Positions 1 to 7,137 of a stretch of 11,058 nucleotides of DNA are shown piece by piece. Below the pieces are notes generated by a model. That model saw only the letters and a program-made list of their open reading frames with translations. It had not been told where the DNA came from and ran no database searches. Origin of the DNA: Acidimicrobiaceae bacterium (GTDB taxonomy: Bacteria > Actinomycetota > Acidimicrobiia > Acidimicrobiales > Palsa-688). Each line of letters begins with the position of its first letter. Positions within the stretch are counted from its first letter, which is position 1. The position numbers and the translations under genes were made by a program. The DNA is taken from NCBI GenBank assembly GCA_030838025.1, contig JAUTXM010000259.1:1-11058 (forward strand), given 5' to 3'.

Positions 1-914
1 CGTCCGATCCCCACCCAGTCCATGGCCGACAGCGTCGAGCCCGGGTTGAAGCCGTACCACCCGAACCACAGGATGACCCCGCCGATGGCGCCCCACGTCA
101 GGTCGTGAGGAGCCAGCGGGCCCCCACCGTCACGCTTGAACACCCGGCCCAATCGGGGGCCGAGGACGATGCAACCCGCGAGGGCAATGAATCCGCCGAC
201 GGTATGGACCACGGTGGAGCCGGCGAAATCACGGAAGACCGTGCCGCCGGCGAGGCCGTGGAACCAACCCATGGTATTCCCCAGCCATCCGCCCGGCCCC
301 CAGACCCAATGGCCGAAGATAGGGTAGAAGAAACCCGACACCATCGTGCTGTAGATGATGTCGCCTTTGAATCCTGTCCGTCCGACCATAGCCCCCGACG
401 TGACGGTCGATGCCGTGTCGGCGAAGGCGAACTGGAAGAGGAAAAAGGCGAGGAACGCCACCGAGGACGACTTGTATGCCGGCGTCATCCCGTGCAGGAA
501 GAAGTATTCGTGGCCGATGATCCCGTTGCCGGATCCGAACTGGAAGGCGAAGCCGATCGCCCAGTACAGCAACCCGCACAGGCAGGTGTCGAACACACAC
601 TCCAAAAGGACGTTGACCGTCTCACGGGAGCGGGCGAATCCCGCTTCGAGACCCATGAACCCCGCCTGCATGAAGAACACCAAGAAGGCCGTTACCAACA
701 CCCATACGGTGTTGGCCGAGCTGACCAGTTGGTCGGTATTAACCGCAGCCTGACGGACCAATGGCGCCGCGTGGGCCGATGTTTCGAAGTACCACGAGAC
801 GCCCTTCATGACGCCAATGATCGTCATCAAGCCGATCATTTTTCCGGCCATGATCGTGGCGATCAGTTTGCGGGTGTCTTTCTGCTTGAAGCGCTGCAGT
901 CGGGATCTGATCAT
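1..914 (-). CDS. amt: Ammonium transporter (Amt family), C-terminal part cut by the left window edge
   Basis: This membrane channel takes up ammonium/ammonia. About 304 residues are visible, reading leftward and open to the edge. Family signatures are clear: a first core helix with MQAGFMGLEAGFARSRETVN, then DFAGSTVVH (residues 229-237), whose last residue is the first histidine of the Amt twin-His pore, and FGWYGFNPGS (284-293). The second pore histidine lies beyond the window. The 'QAGF..LEAG' form of helix 1 places it in the Amt branch that carries this motif rather than with E. coli AmtB. The ATG at 914 precedes a basic, amphipathic N-terminus (MIRSRLQRFKQKDTRK) and a first hydrophobic stretch that may act as a signal or membrane anchor; the upstream in-frame stop is at 975-977. 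No good Shine-Dalgarno is present, so a start at the ATG ending at 851 or 839 is possible. It is divergent from glnD. In many actinobacteria amt, glnK and glnD form one operon, so glnK may lie beyond the edge (inference). Confidence 0.93.
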   Translation of the reverse strand, partial: MIRSRLQRFKQKDTRKLIATIMAGKMIGLMTIIGVMKGVSWYFETSAHAAPLVRQAAVNTDQLVSSANTVWVLVTAFLVFFMQAGFMGLEAGFARSRETVNVLLECVFDTCLCGLLYWAIGFAFQFGSGNGIIGHEYFFLHGMTPAYKSSSVAFLAFFLFQFAFADTASTVTSGAMVGRTGFKGDIIYSTMVSGFFYPIFGHWVWGPGGWLGNTMGWFHGLAGGTVFRDFAGSTVVHTVGGFIALAGCIVLGPRLGRVFKRDGGGPLAPHDLTWGAIGGVILWFGWYGFNPGSTLSAMDWVGIG

Positions 915-980
915 GGCTGAGGACGGTACGGAGGCCGTCTTTCGCGTTGGTGTCCACCGCGTTAGCGCTGCGGGTCAATC

Positions 981-1002
981 ATCTTTACGAAATCTTGACG
1001 AC
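981..1002. promoter_or_regulatory. 11-bp tandem repeat, candidate GlnR/OmpR-family operator
   Basis: Two adjacent 11-bp units, ATCTTTACGAA and ATCTTGACGAC, agree at 9 of 11 positions. They give the spacing TTTAC-N6-TTGAC, that is AC-N9-AC. OmpR-family response regulators bind 11-bp direct repeats, and actinobacterial GlnR sites are described as GTNAC-N6-GNAAC or AC-N9-AC (established knowledge, from memory). The site lies between amt and glnD, both typical nitrogen-regulon genes. It is a relatively A+T-rich island in a G+C-rich region. Assignment to GlnR is inference; the repeat itself is seen directly. Confidence 0.45.
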
Positions 1003-1023
1003 CTTCCTTTATGCCAGCATGTT
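995..1023 (+). promoter_or_regulatory. Possible sigma-A promoter for glnD
   Basis: TTGACG (995-1000) is followed after 17 bp by CATGTT (1018-1023). The -35 is near consensus and the -10 is weak. The -35 lies inside the second unit of the 11-bp tandem repeat, the geometry expected for an activator touching the -35 region. If it is used, transcription would begin near 1030, which favours the GTG at 1063 as the glnD start. Confidence 0.3.
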
Positions 1024-1062
1024 GCCTTGGTCGCCCCCTCCCGCAATTCGTCGCCGACCGCG

Positions 1063-3384
1063 GTGACCGAGGCCCGAGACCGGTTGCGGGGCGATACCAG
1101 CCTGACGGGTGCCGCGTGGAGCCGGGCCCACAGCGATCTGGTGGACGCCTGGCTCACGCAGTTGCTGGCCGACGCGGCGCCTGCGCTGACCGGGGTGGCC
1201 CTGGTGGCGGTAGGAGGATTCGGCCGCCGGGAGCTGTGCCCCGAGAGTGACATCGACGTCATGCTGGTCCACGAACGCCGGGCCAACGCGGCCCAGGTGG
1301 CGGCCATCGCCGACCGCATCTGGTACCCGATCTGGGATGAAGGGTTTCACCTGGGCCACAGCGTCTGCACCGTGCGCCAGGCGCTCTCGCTGGCCTCCGA
1401 CACCCTCGAAACCGCCACGGCCTTGCTCAGCGCCCGCCATCTTGCCGGTGCCCCCGGCCTGAGCGACGACCTCATCGTCGGGGGTCGCCAGAACTGGGAG
1501 AAGCGAGACAGCCGCTGGCTCACGGCGCTGGCCGCCGGCGTGGCGGAGCGCCACCAGCGGGCGGGCGAGGCCGCCTTCCGGCTCGAGCCCGACCTGAAGG
1601 AGGCCCGGGGCGGGCTTCGCGACGTGCACGCCTTGAGCTGGGCCCAGGCGGCCCGGGCCATCATGCTGGACTACGACGAAGCGCCGCTCGCCTCGGCCTA
1701 TTCGGTGCTGCTCGATGCTCGGGTGGAGCTCCAGCGCCGCACCGGCCGGGCGGGCAACGTCCTGGTCCTGCAGGAACAAGACGGCGTCGCCCAGGCGCTG
1801 GGATTCGACGACGCCGACCAGCTCATGGGCAAGATCGCCGAGGCGGCCCGCCGGATCGCCTGGACGAGCGACGACACCTGGCGGCGAGTGATCTCGACCC
1901 TGCGGGGCCCCCTCGCCCGCACCGGCCTCCAACCGCGGCTGCTGGCGCCGGGCGTGGTGCTGCGGGACGGCGAGGTGACGCTCAGCCCCGACGCCGTCGC
2001 GGCTGAGGACCCGACCCTCGCACTCCGAGTCGCCCTGGCGGCGACCCAGCACAACGGCGTGATCGAGCGCCACACCCTGGAGCGGCTGGCGGCGGAGTGG
2101 CCCGGCCTCCCCGAGCCCTGGCCGCCGGAGGCGACGGCGCTGTTCATCGCGCTGCTTGGGGCCGGACACAGCGCCATCCCGGTCATCGAGGCCCTCGACC
2201 ACACCGGGATCTGGGACCGGATCATGCCCGAGTGGCGGGCCGTGCGATGCCGCCCGCAGCACAACGCCTACCACCGATTCACCGTCGACCGGCACCTGCT
2301 GGAAACGGCCGCAAACGCCGCCGCGCTGACGGCGCAGGTCGACCGGCCCGACCTACTCCTCCTGGCGGCGCTCCTGCACGATCTGGGAAAAGGCCACGCC
2401 GGTGACCACAGCACCGTCGGCGTGGGCTTCGCCCGGGTCGTCGCCATTCGCATGGGTTTTTCCGACGAGGACGTCGCAACACTGGAGAGCCTGGTCCTGC
2501 ACCACTTGCTGCTTGCCGATGTGGCCAGCCGGCGCGACCTCGACGATCCGGTCACCATCGAGCGGGTGGCGGAGGCGGTCGTCACCGTGGAACGGGTCCG
2601 GTTGCTGGCCGCCTTGACCGAAGCCGACTCACTGGCCACCGGGCCGTCGGCCTGGAGCCCCTGGAAGGCGGGACTGGTGGCCCTGCTGGCGGAGCGGGTC
2701 GAACAGGTCCTGTCGGGTGAAGGTGAGCCGCCTCCCCCGTCCGGAGGCAGCGGGGCGCGGGTGAGAACCGCCTTTCCGACGCCGGAGCAGCTGGCTTGGC
2801 TGGCGCAACCGGGCCGCCACATCGAGGCGCGCGGTGACGTCTTGACGGTGGTCACGGTCGACCGCCCCGGCGTCTTCAGCCGGGTGGCGGGGGTGCTGGC
2901 CCTGCACGGCCTCGACGTCATCGCCGCCTCGGCCCAGTCGACCGAGGCGGGGCGCGCCCTGGCGGAGTTCCGGGTCGTCGATCATGTTCGGGACGCCGTG
3001 CCGTGGCCCCGGGTGCTGGCCGATCTCGATCTCTCCCTCGACGGGCGGCTGGCTCTCAGCGCCCGCTTGGCCGAACGGATCCGGACCTACGACCGGCCCG
3101 GTCCCTTCTCGCGGCGGCCGACGGTGGCTGCGGTCACGTTCGACAACTCGGCGTCGGCGACGGCGACGGTCGTCGATGTGCACACGGTGGACCGCTTGGG
3201 CGTGCTCTACCGCGTGACGCGGGCCATGGCGGAGCTGGATCTGGACATCCGCTCGGCACGGGTCCAGACCCTCGGGCCCGAGGTCGTCGACTCGTTCTAC
3301 GTGTGCGACGACCAGGGCCAGAAGGTCACGGACCACGATGCGCTGCGGGAGATCGAACGGGCCGTGCTCCACGCAGTGGGGTAG
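1063..3384 (+). CDS. glnD: GlnD: PII nucleotidyltransferase / nucleotidyl-removing enzyme
   Basis: This cytosolic nitrogen sensor adds a nucleotide to, and removes it from, the PII protein according to glutamine level. In proteobacteria the group is uridylyl; in studied actinobacteria it is adenylyl. All domains are present in order. The nucleotidyltransferase motif VGGFGRREL..P.SDIDVML has metal-binding aspartates at about residues 63 and 65. The GGLRDVHAL segment of the GlnD central region follows. An HD phosphohydrolase motif is LLHDLGKGHAGDHS (H439-D440). Two C-terminal ACT domains begin near 592 (VVTVDRPGVFSRVAGVLALH) and 703 (VDVHTVDRLGVLYRVTRAMA). Length is 773 residues, in line with family members near 800. 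The start is uncertain. GTG 1063 was chosen because codons upstream of about 1027 lose the GC3 bias and hold the operator and promoter candidates. TTG 1027 and ATG 913 are in-frame alternatives; ATG 913 would overlap the amt start codon. The stop is 9 bp from the convergent SDR gene. Confidence 0.95.
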   Translation: MTEARDRLRGDTSLTGAAWSRAHSDLVDAWLTQLLADAAPALTGVALVAVGGFGRRELCPESDIDVMLVHERRANAAQVAAIADRIWYPIWDEGFHLGHSVCTVRQALSLASDTLETATALLSARHLAGAPGLSDDLIVGGRQNWEKRDSRWLTALAAGVAERHQRAGEAAFRLEPDLKEARGGLRDVHALSWAQAARAIMLDYDEAPLASAYSVLLDARVELQRRTGRAGNVLVLQEQDGVAQALGFDDADQLMGKIAEAARRIAWTSDDTWRRVISTLRGPLARTGLQPRLLAPGVVLRDGEVTLSPDAVAAEDPTLALRVALAATQHNGVIERHTLERLAAEWPGLPEPWPPEATALFIALLGAGHSAIPVIEALDHTGIWDRIMPEWRAVRCRPQHNAYHRFTVDRHLLETAANAAALTAQVDRPDLLLLAALLHDLGKGHAGDHSTVGVGFARVVAIRMGFSDEDVATLESLVLHHLLLADVASRRDLDDPVTIERVAEAVVTVERVRLLAALTEADSLATGPSAWSPWKAGLVALLAERVEQVLSGEGEPPPPSGGSGARVRTAFPTPEQLAWLAQPGRHIEARGDVLTVVTVDRPGVFSRVAGVLALHGLDVIAASAQSTEAGRALAEFRVVDHVRDAVPWPRVLADLDLSLDGRLALSARLAERIRTYDRPGPFSRRPTVAAVTFDNSASATATVVDVHTVDRLGVLYRVTRAMAELDLDIRSARVQTLGPEVVDSFYVCDDQGQKVTDHDALREIERAVLHAVG

Positions 3385-3393
3385 CGCTGCCGT

Positions 3394-4176
3394 TTACGGG
3401 CGGTCGGCCTCGACGGTGTTCCAGATGGTCGCGACGTCTCGCTGCGGTGTCCCGAGCGGGGACGACAGCCGGTGCGACGGCATCGACGTGTCGGTGAGAA
3501 ACGACGTGATGGCCTTCCCCGTCGCGCCCCCGGCCCGGAGCTTCCACTGGGCGAGGAACGAGTCGGACGAGTCCGATATGCCGGCCGAGACCATCTGGAC
3601 GAACTCGGACAGCGCCCAAGGCGTGGGCCCGGCCAGTTCGACCAGGCCCGCCCCGATCCGTCCGTCGGCCGCCGCTTCGATGGCGTCGAGCAGGTCGTCG
3701 ACGTGGACCGGGTGGACCATGGGGTCCGCCAGTGCGGCCAACTCCGACCGGTAGCGGCGCAGGGCATCCACGACCGGACCCGGGTTGGCGGGCCCGCCGA
3801 CCGGGTGGGCGGTGCGCACGATCGTGACGTGACGGCACACGTTGGCCGCGCTGTGCTCGAGGGCTCGCAGCGCGTCCACGTAGGGGTTGGGACTCTCCGA
3901 AGCGAGTCGGCTCGCCACGACGACTCTCGGGACCTTGGCGGTGGCGGCCGCGACGAACGTCATTCGACCGGCCGAGGCTCCGACGTCGTTGGCCGGTGAA
4001 GCCGACCCCGGCATCAGGAGGGGCAGGTGGATGACGGTGTCGACGGCCCGGACCAGTGATGTGCCCGGTCCCAGGTCGTGGACACTCATGTCGGCCGCTT
4101 CGAGACGGGCGATGAGCATCGGCCGGAGCCACGAATCGGGTCCGGTGATGGCGACGGTAGGGCGCGCGTTGTTCAT
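3394..4176 (-). CDS. SDR-like NAD(P)-binding protein, degenerate active site
   Basis: A 260-residue protein with the layout of an atypical or extended short-chain dehydrogenase/epimerase. It has a first beta strand and turn VAITGPDSWLRPML (8-21), a strand VDTVIHLP (45-52), VPRVVVASR (82-90), and the C-terminal segment VHPVHVDDLLDAIEAA (154-169), typical of NAD-dependent epimerase-like proteins. Two key features look lost. The glycine-rich TGxxGxxG turn is TGPDSWLR. The YxxxK catalytic motif is apparently YVDAL (Y99, no lysine). It may therefore bind a dinucleotide or act in regulation rather than catalyse, as in NmrA-like proteins; this is inference. The ATG is well supported by a Shine-Dalgarno. 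Substrate and pathway cannot be read from the sequence. It lies downstream of the permease and small membrane protein genes on the same strand, separated by 163 bp and a hairpin, so it is probably transcribed on its own. Confidence 0.85.
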   Translation of the reverse strand: MNNARPTVAITGPDSWLRPMLIARLEAADMSVHDLGPGTSLVRAVDTVIHLPLLMPGSASPANDVGASAGRMTFVAAATAKVPRVVVASRLASESPNPYVDALRALEHSAANVCRHVTIVRTAHPVGGPANPGPVVDALRRYRSELAALADPMVHPVHVDDLLDAIEAAADGRIGAGLVELAGPTPWALSEFVQMVSAGISDSSDSFLAQWKLRAGGATGKAITSFLTDTSMPSHRLSSPLGTPQRDVATIWNTVEADRP

Positions 4177-4183
4177 TGCTGTT

Positions 4184-4189
4184 CTCCTT
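4184..4189 (-). promoter_or_regulatory. Shine-Dalgarno of the SDR-like gene
   Basis: On the minus strand the sequence AAGGAG lies 7 bases before the ATG that ends at 4176. It is one of only two strong Shine-Dalgarno sites in the window (the other precedes the lipoprotein gene), and it fixes the start of the SDR-like gene. Confidence 0.8.
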
Positions 4190-4265
4190 TGGAAAGGCCG
4201 CGGGCGCCCACGCGATGGGGCGCGACCGGCGGCGGACGAGTCAGACGAGTTCCTGGAGCGCGCCG

Positions 4266-4287
4266 TGGCGCGGCGCCGGCCGCGCCA
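4266..4287. terminator. Perfect GC hairpin between two leftward genes, possible terminator
   Basis: TGGCGCGGC (4266-4274), a 4-base loop, and GCCGCGCCA (4279-4287) form a perfect 9-bp stem. It lies after the stop of the small membrane protein gene and before the SDR gene, where a terminator would be expected. No T-run follows in the minus direction. Many actinobacterial terminator candidates lack a U-tract, but a GC palindrome can also arise by chance in DNA this GC-rich. Confidence 0.4.
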
Positions 4288-4339
4288 GGGGCAGTCCCGT
4301 GAGGGGCCGGTGCCGTGGGCGCTGGCTAGCGGTGTGCGG

Positions 4340-4687
4340 TCAGAGCAGGGTGACGGGCGGTCCGCGCACCGATGCTGCGCCGGCCTTCCACGCCAGCGAG
4401 ACGCGGGTCGCAGTCGGTGGGATGCTCCGGCGACGCGGTCGCGAGGCTCGACCGACCAGGACCGCGAGGACCAAGATCGACAGCCGGGTGCTCGTGGCGC
4501 CGCGGCCGTGGGTGTCGGTGGACACCAGCGCCGCCGGGGGAGTGGTCGCCTCGATGCCCGCCAGGGCCATCACCGGCGTCGCCGAGCGCCCCGCCGACGC
4601 GCGCGCCGCACTGCCGGCCAGCACGATCCCGGTGAGGATGGAGACGCTGATGACCGCAGTGATCAGCGCCCGGCGGCCGGCAGCCAT
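4340..4687 (-). CDS. Small predicted membrane or exported protein of unknown function
   Basis: 115 residues, no family recognised. Residues 8-27 (ITAVISVSILTGIVLAG core) form a hydrophobic segment after MAAGRRAL, followed by SAARASAG, which resembles a signal-peptidase site or a membrane anchor. A second, shorter hydrophobic stretch, LSILVLAVLVG (about 70-80), is followed at once by the basic cluster RASRPRRR. A positive-inside arrangement with two membrane passes is possible. Third codon positions are almost all G or C, which supports real coding. The ATG begins one base after the TGA of the upstream permease gene (TGA-G-ATG), so translational coupling and a role linked to that transporter are likely but unproven. 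No independent Shine-Dalgarno was assigned. Confidence 0.6.
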   Translation of the reverse strand: MAAGRRALITAVISVSILTGIVLAGSAARASAGRSATPVMALAGIEATTPPAALVSTDTHGRGATSTRLSILVLAVLVGRASRPRRRSIPPTATRVSLAWKAGAASVRGPPVTLL

Positions 4688-4688
4688 C

Positions 4689-7049
4689 TCAGTCGGTCGC
4701 CAGAAGGGTGTACTCCGGATTCAACATTTCGAGGTGGCCGCCCCGCTGGCCCACGACGGCATGGGCCGACAGGTAGGTGCCGGGCACGATGCCCGGTATG
4801 TGGCGCCGCCCGAGGAACACCACCCGGACATCACCGGTGCCGTCTGCCAGGGTGACCTCGACCGTCGCCACCCCGTTGCGGGGCTGGACGCGCACCTGGC
4901 GAACCCGCCCCGCGACGGTGGCCCGATCGCGATGGGCCAGGCCACCGATGGGCACGGTGTCGGCCGGTATCGCCAACGTGGCAGGCAGCTGCGTCGCCTG
5001 CAGCGCCTCGGACTTGGCCTTGGTGGCCCGCTTGGAGGGCTTGGAGGACTTGGAGGGGGTGGTGTCGGTTCGGGCGGGGCTGTTGCGCCCCAGGTGGTAC
5101 GGCATGAGCGTGACGCCGACGTGGGGAACGTCGGACAGGGCTTCGGCAATCTGATGGGCGGTGCGGTCGTGCAACAGCCGGTGCCAGCTGCGTCCGTACT
5201 CCACGCGGGGGAGCAGCACCGTGAGCTCGGTTTCCTTCTCGTCCAGGACCTCGGCCACGAGATTGACCGCGGCCCGGGCCAGCCGGCGGTCGGGGCATTC
5301 GACGATGTCGAGGGGGATACCGGAGAGGCCGAGGTCGCACCACGCCTGGCGGAGTTCGGCGGCGCGGTCCATGTCGATGGCGAAGTGGACGGCCCGCAGT
5401 TCGTCGGGCGAGATACTCCGGGCGTAGCGAATTGCCTGGGCCGCCGCGAGATCCAGCTGGTCCACGAAGATCAGGACGATGTGACCCCTCCGGATCGGCG
5501 CCACCGCAGCCCGGGGGGCATTTTCCCGGAGTTCCGCCGCTTCGGCCACGTACTGCCGGTTGAGTCGCAGCAGGATGACCACGAGGATCGGAACGGCCAC
5601 GATCACGACCCAGCCGCCCTCGTTGAACTTGGTCAGGGCGATGATCACGTCCACGACGAGCGACAGGACGGCACCGAACCCGTTGATGGCCATGCCCCGG
5701 CGCCACCCGGGTTCACGGCGGGTGAGATGGTGTTTGGCCATTCCCGCCTGGGACAGCGTGAAGCTGGTGAACACTCCGATGGCGTAGAGCGGTATCAGGC
5801 GGCTGACCTTGGCGTCGGTCGCGATCACCAGCACGCTCGCCCCGAGGGCCAGCGACAGCACGCCGTTGGAGAACACCAGCCGGTGACCCCGCTTCGTGAG
5901 CTGGCGGGGCATGAACCCGTCGGCGGCCGCGAAGCTGGCCAGCCTCGGGAAGTCGGCGAAGCTGGTGTTGGCGGCCAGCACCAGGATCAGCGTGGTCCCG
6001 ATCTGAAGGAGATAGAACAAGATGTGGCCCGAGGCGCCGCGACCGTACACCGCCTTTCCGACCTGGGAGATCACCGTGGGCGTGCCCTTTTCGAACGGGG
6101 CCGAGTGGATGGCCGCGGCCAGAATCGACAGCCCGATGAACATGACCCCGAGCAGCGATCCCATCCACACCAGCGTCGTGCGGGCGTTGCGCCACGAGGG
6201 CTCGCGGAACGCCGGAACTCCGTTGGAGATGGCTTCGACGCCGGTGACCGCGGCGCCGCCCGAGGCGAAGGCTCGCAGCACCACGAACAGCGCCGCCCCC
6301 ATGAACAGCCCGTTGCCCGCTCCGCCGACCTTCACCAGGCCTGGGTGATTCAGGCTTTGCTGGGGCAAGCCGCCCTTCAGGAGCTGGAACCCGCCCCAGG
6401 CGAGCAGCACGAACATGTTGACCAGGAAGAAGTAGGTGGGGATGGCGAAGACCTTGCCCGACTCCTTCACGCCCCGGAGGTTGCCGAAGGCAATGACGGC
6501 GATGAAGGCGATCGAGATGGGCACGACGTAGGGCTGCAGGCCGGGGATGGCCGACGCCATGGCCGCGGTGCCCGCAGCCACGGAAACGGCCACGGTCAAG
6601 ATGTAGTCGGTCAGCAGGGAGACGCCGGCGACCAAGGCGGGGACCTTGCCGAAGTTGTCCTTGGTGACGATGTAGGCCCCGCCCGCGCTGGGGTACTCCT
6701 TGATGGTCTGGCGGTACGACAGGATCAAGAAGCCGAGGACGACGAGCAGGGCGACGGTGACGGGTACGACGAGCGAGAACGCGGCCACGCCGATCGCGGG
6801 CACCAAGATCCGCAGGATCTCCTCGGTGGCGTAGGCCGACGACGAGAGGTTGTCGGAGGCGAACACCGCCAGCGCAGTGGGCTTGCCGAGGCGCTCGTGG
6901 GCCAGCTCGCCGGTGTGCAACGGCGCGCCGAGGAGGCGGGTCTTCAGGCGGTAGAGCGGGGTCTCGGGGACATCCACTCTCGTGGGCGGCGCAGGCTCGG
7001 CCAGCGCGAGTTCCTCAGCCGAAGGAGGGACCAGCGCCAAGTCAGCCAT
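4689..7049 (-). CDS. APC-superfamily permease (KimA/YdaO-like) fused to USP-like and C-terminal OB-fold domains
   Basis: 786 residues. Residues about 55-497 are a multi-helix APC permease. The motifs FASDNLSSSAYATEEIL (63-79), ILSYRQTIKEYPSAGGAY (109-126) and LLTDYILTVAVSVAAGT (145-161) closely resemble the KimA/YdaO group. B. subtilis KimA is a potassium importer, although members are often annotated as amino-acid permeases. Residues about 523-650 form a soluble alpha/beta domain (GHIVLIFVDQLDLAAAQAIR start) similar to the USP-like tail of KimA. A Lys/Ser/Thr-rich linker covers about 660-683. Residues about 699-786 form an OB-fold-like domain (LADGTGDVRVVFLGRRHIPG core, ending LNPEYTLL) that matches what I recall of the small actinobacterial OB-fold proteins such as Rv2694c. 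The ATG at 7049 was chosen over an ORF start at 7205 because that extension is not hydrophobic, would overlap the region of the divergent yqgE start, and spans a good -10 box. Substrate K+ is inference. Confidence 0.9.
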   Translation of the reverse strand: MADLALVPPSAEELALAEPAPPTRVDVPETPLYRLKTRLLGAPLHTGELAHERLGKPTALAVFASDNLSSSAYATEEILRILVPAIGVAAFSLVVPVTVALLVVLGFLILSYRQTIKEYPSAGGAYIVTKDNFGKVPALVAGVSLLTDYILTVAVSVAAGTAAMASAIPGLQPYVVPISIAFIAVIAFGNLRGVKESGKVFAIPTYFFLVNMFVLLAWGGFQLLKGGLPQQSLNHPGLVKVGGAGNGLFMGAALFVVLRAFASGGAAVTGVEAISNGVPAFREPSWRNARTTLVWMGSLLGVMFIGLSILAAAIHSAPFEKGTPTVISQVGKAVYGRGASGHILFYLLQIGTTLILVLAANTSFADFPRLASFAAADGFMPRQLTKRGHRLVFSNGVLSLALGASVLVIATDAKVSRLIPLYAIGVFTSFTLSQAGMAKHHLTRREPGWRRGMAINGFGAVLSLVVDVIIALTKFNEGGWVVIVAVPILVVILLRLNRQYVAEAAELRENAPRAAVAPIRRGHIVLIFVDQLDLAAAQAIRYARSISPDELRAVHFAIDMDRAAELRQAWCDLGLSGIPLDIVECPDRRLARAAVNLVAEVLDEKETELTVLLPRVEYGRSWHRLLHDRTAHQIAEALSDVPHVGVTLMPYHLGRNSPARTDTTPSKSSKPSKRATKAKSEALQATQLPATLAIPADTVPIGGLAHRDRATVAGRVRQVRVQPRNGVATVEVTLADGTGDVRVVFLGRRHIPGIVPGTYLSAHAVVGQRGGHLEMLNPEYTLLATD

Positions 7050-7056
7050 CCACCGG

Positions 7057-7062
7057 AGTATA
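7057..7062 (-). promoter_or_regulatory. -10 box TATACT of the permease gene, leaderless geometry
   Basis: TATACT (5 of 6 consensus positions) on the minus strand ends 7 bases before the ATG at 7049. Transcription would then begin at or next to the start codon, giving a leaderless mRNA, which agrees with the lack of a Shine-Dalgarno. No convincing -35 is visible at the usual distance. Confidence 0.5.
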
Positions 7063-7137
7063 AGGACTGGGTAAAGGCAACCGTTCCGGCCCACGCGGCG
7101 TACGGGGCCGGTCCTGCGGGTGCGATCATGGGAAGTC

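Noticed and set aside
808..912. Upstream extension of glnD to ATG 808
   Set aside because: It would overlap the first 107 bases of the amt gene, and the extra peptide has no GlnD similarity.
105..920. A plus-strand open frame of 271 codons
   Set aside because: It is antisense to the amt gene, which has clear family motifs on the minus strand and simply lacks a stop inside the window.
1009..2295. A minus-strand open frame of 428 codons
   Set aside because: It is antisense to glnD, whose nucleotidyltransferase motif is intact on the plus strand. The product has no recognisable features.
3385..3393. Terminator between convergent glnD and the SDR-like gene
   Set aside because: The gap is 9 bp and no stable stem with a T-run is visible around it.
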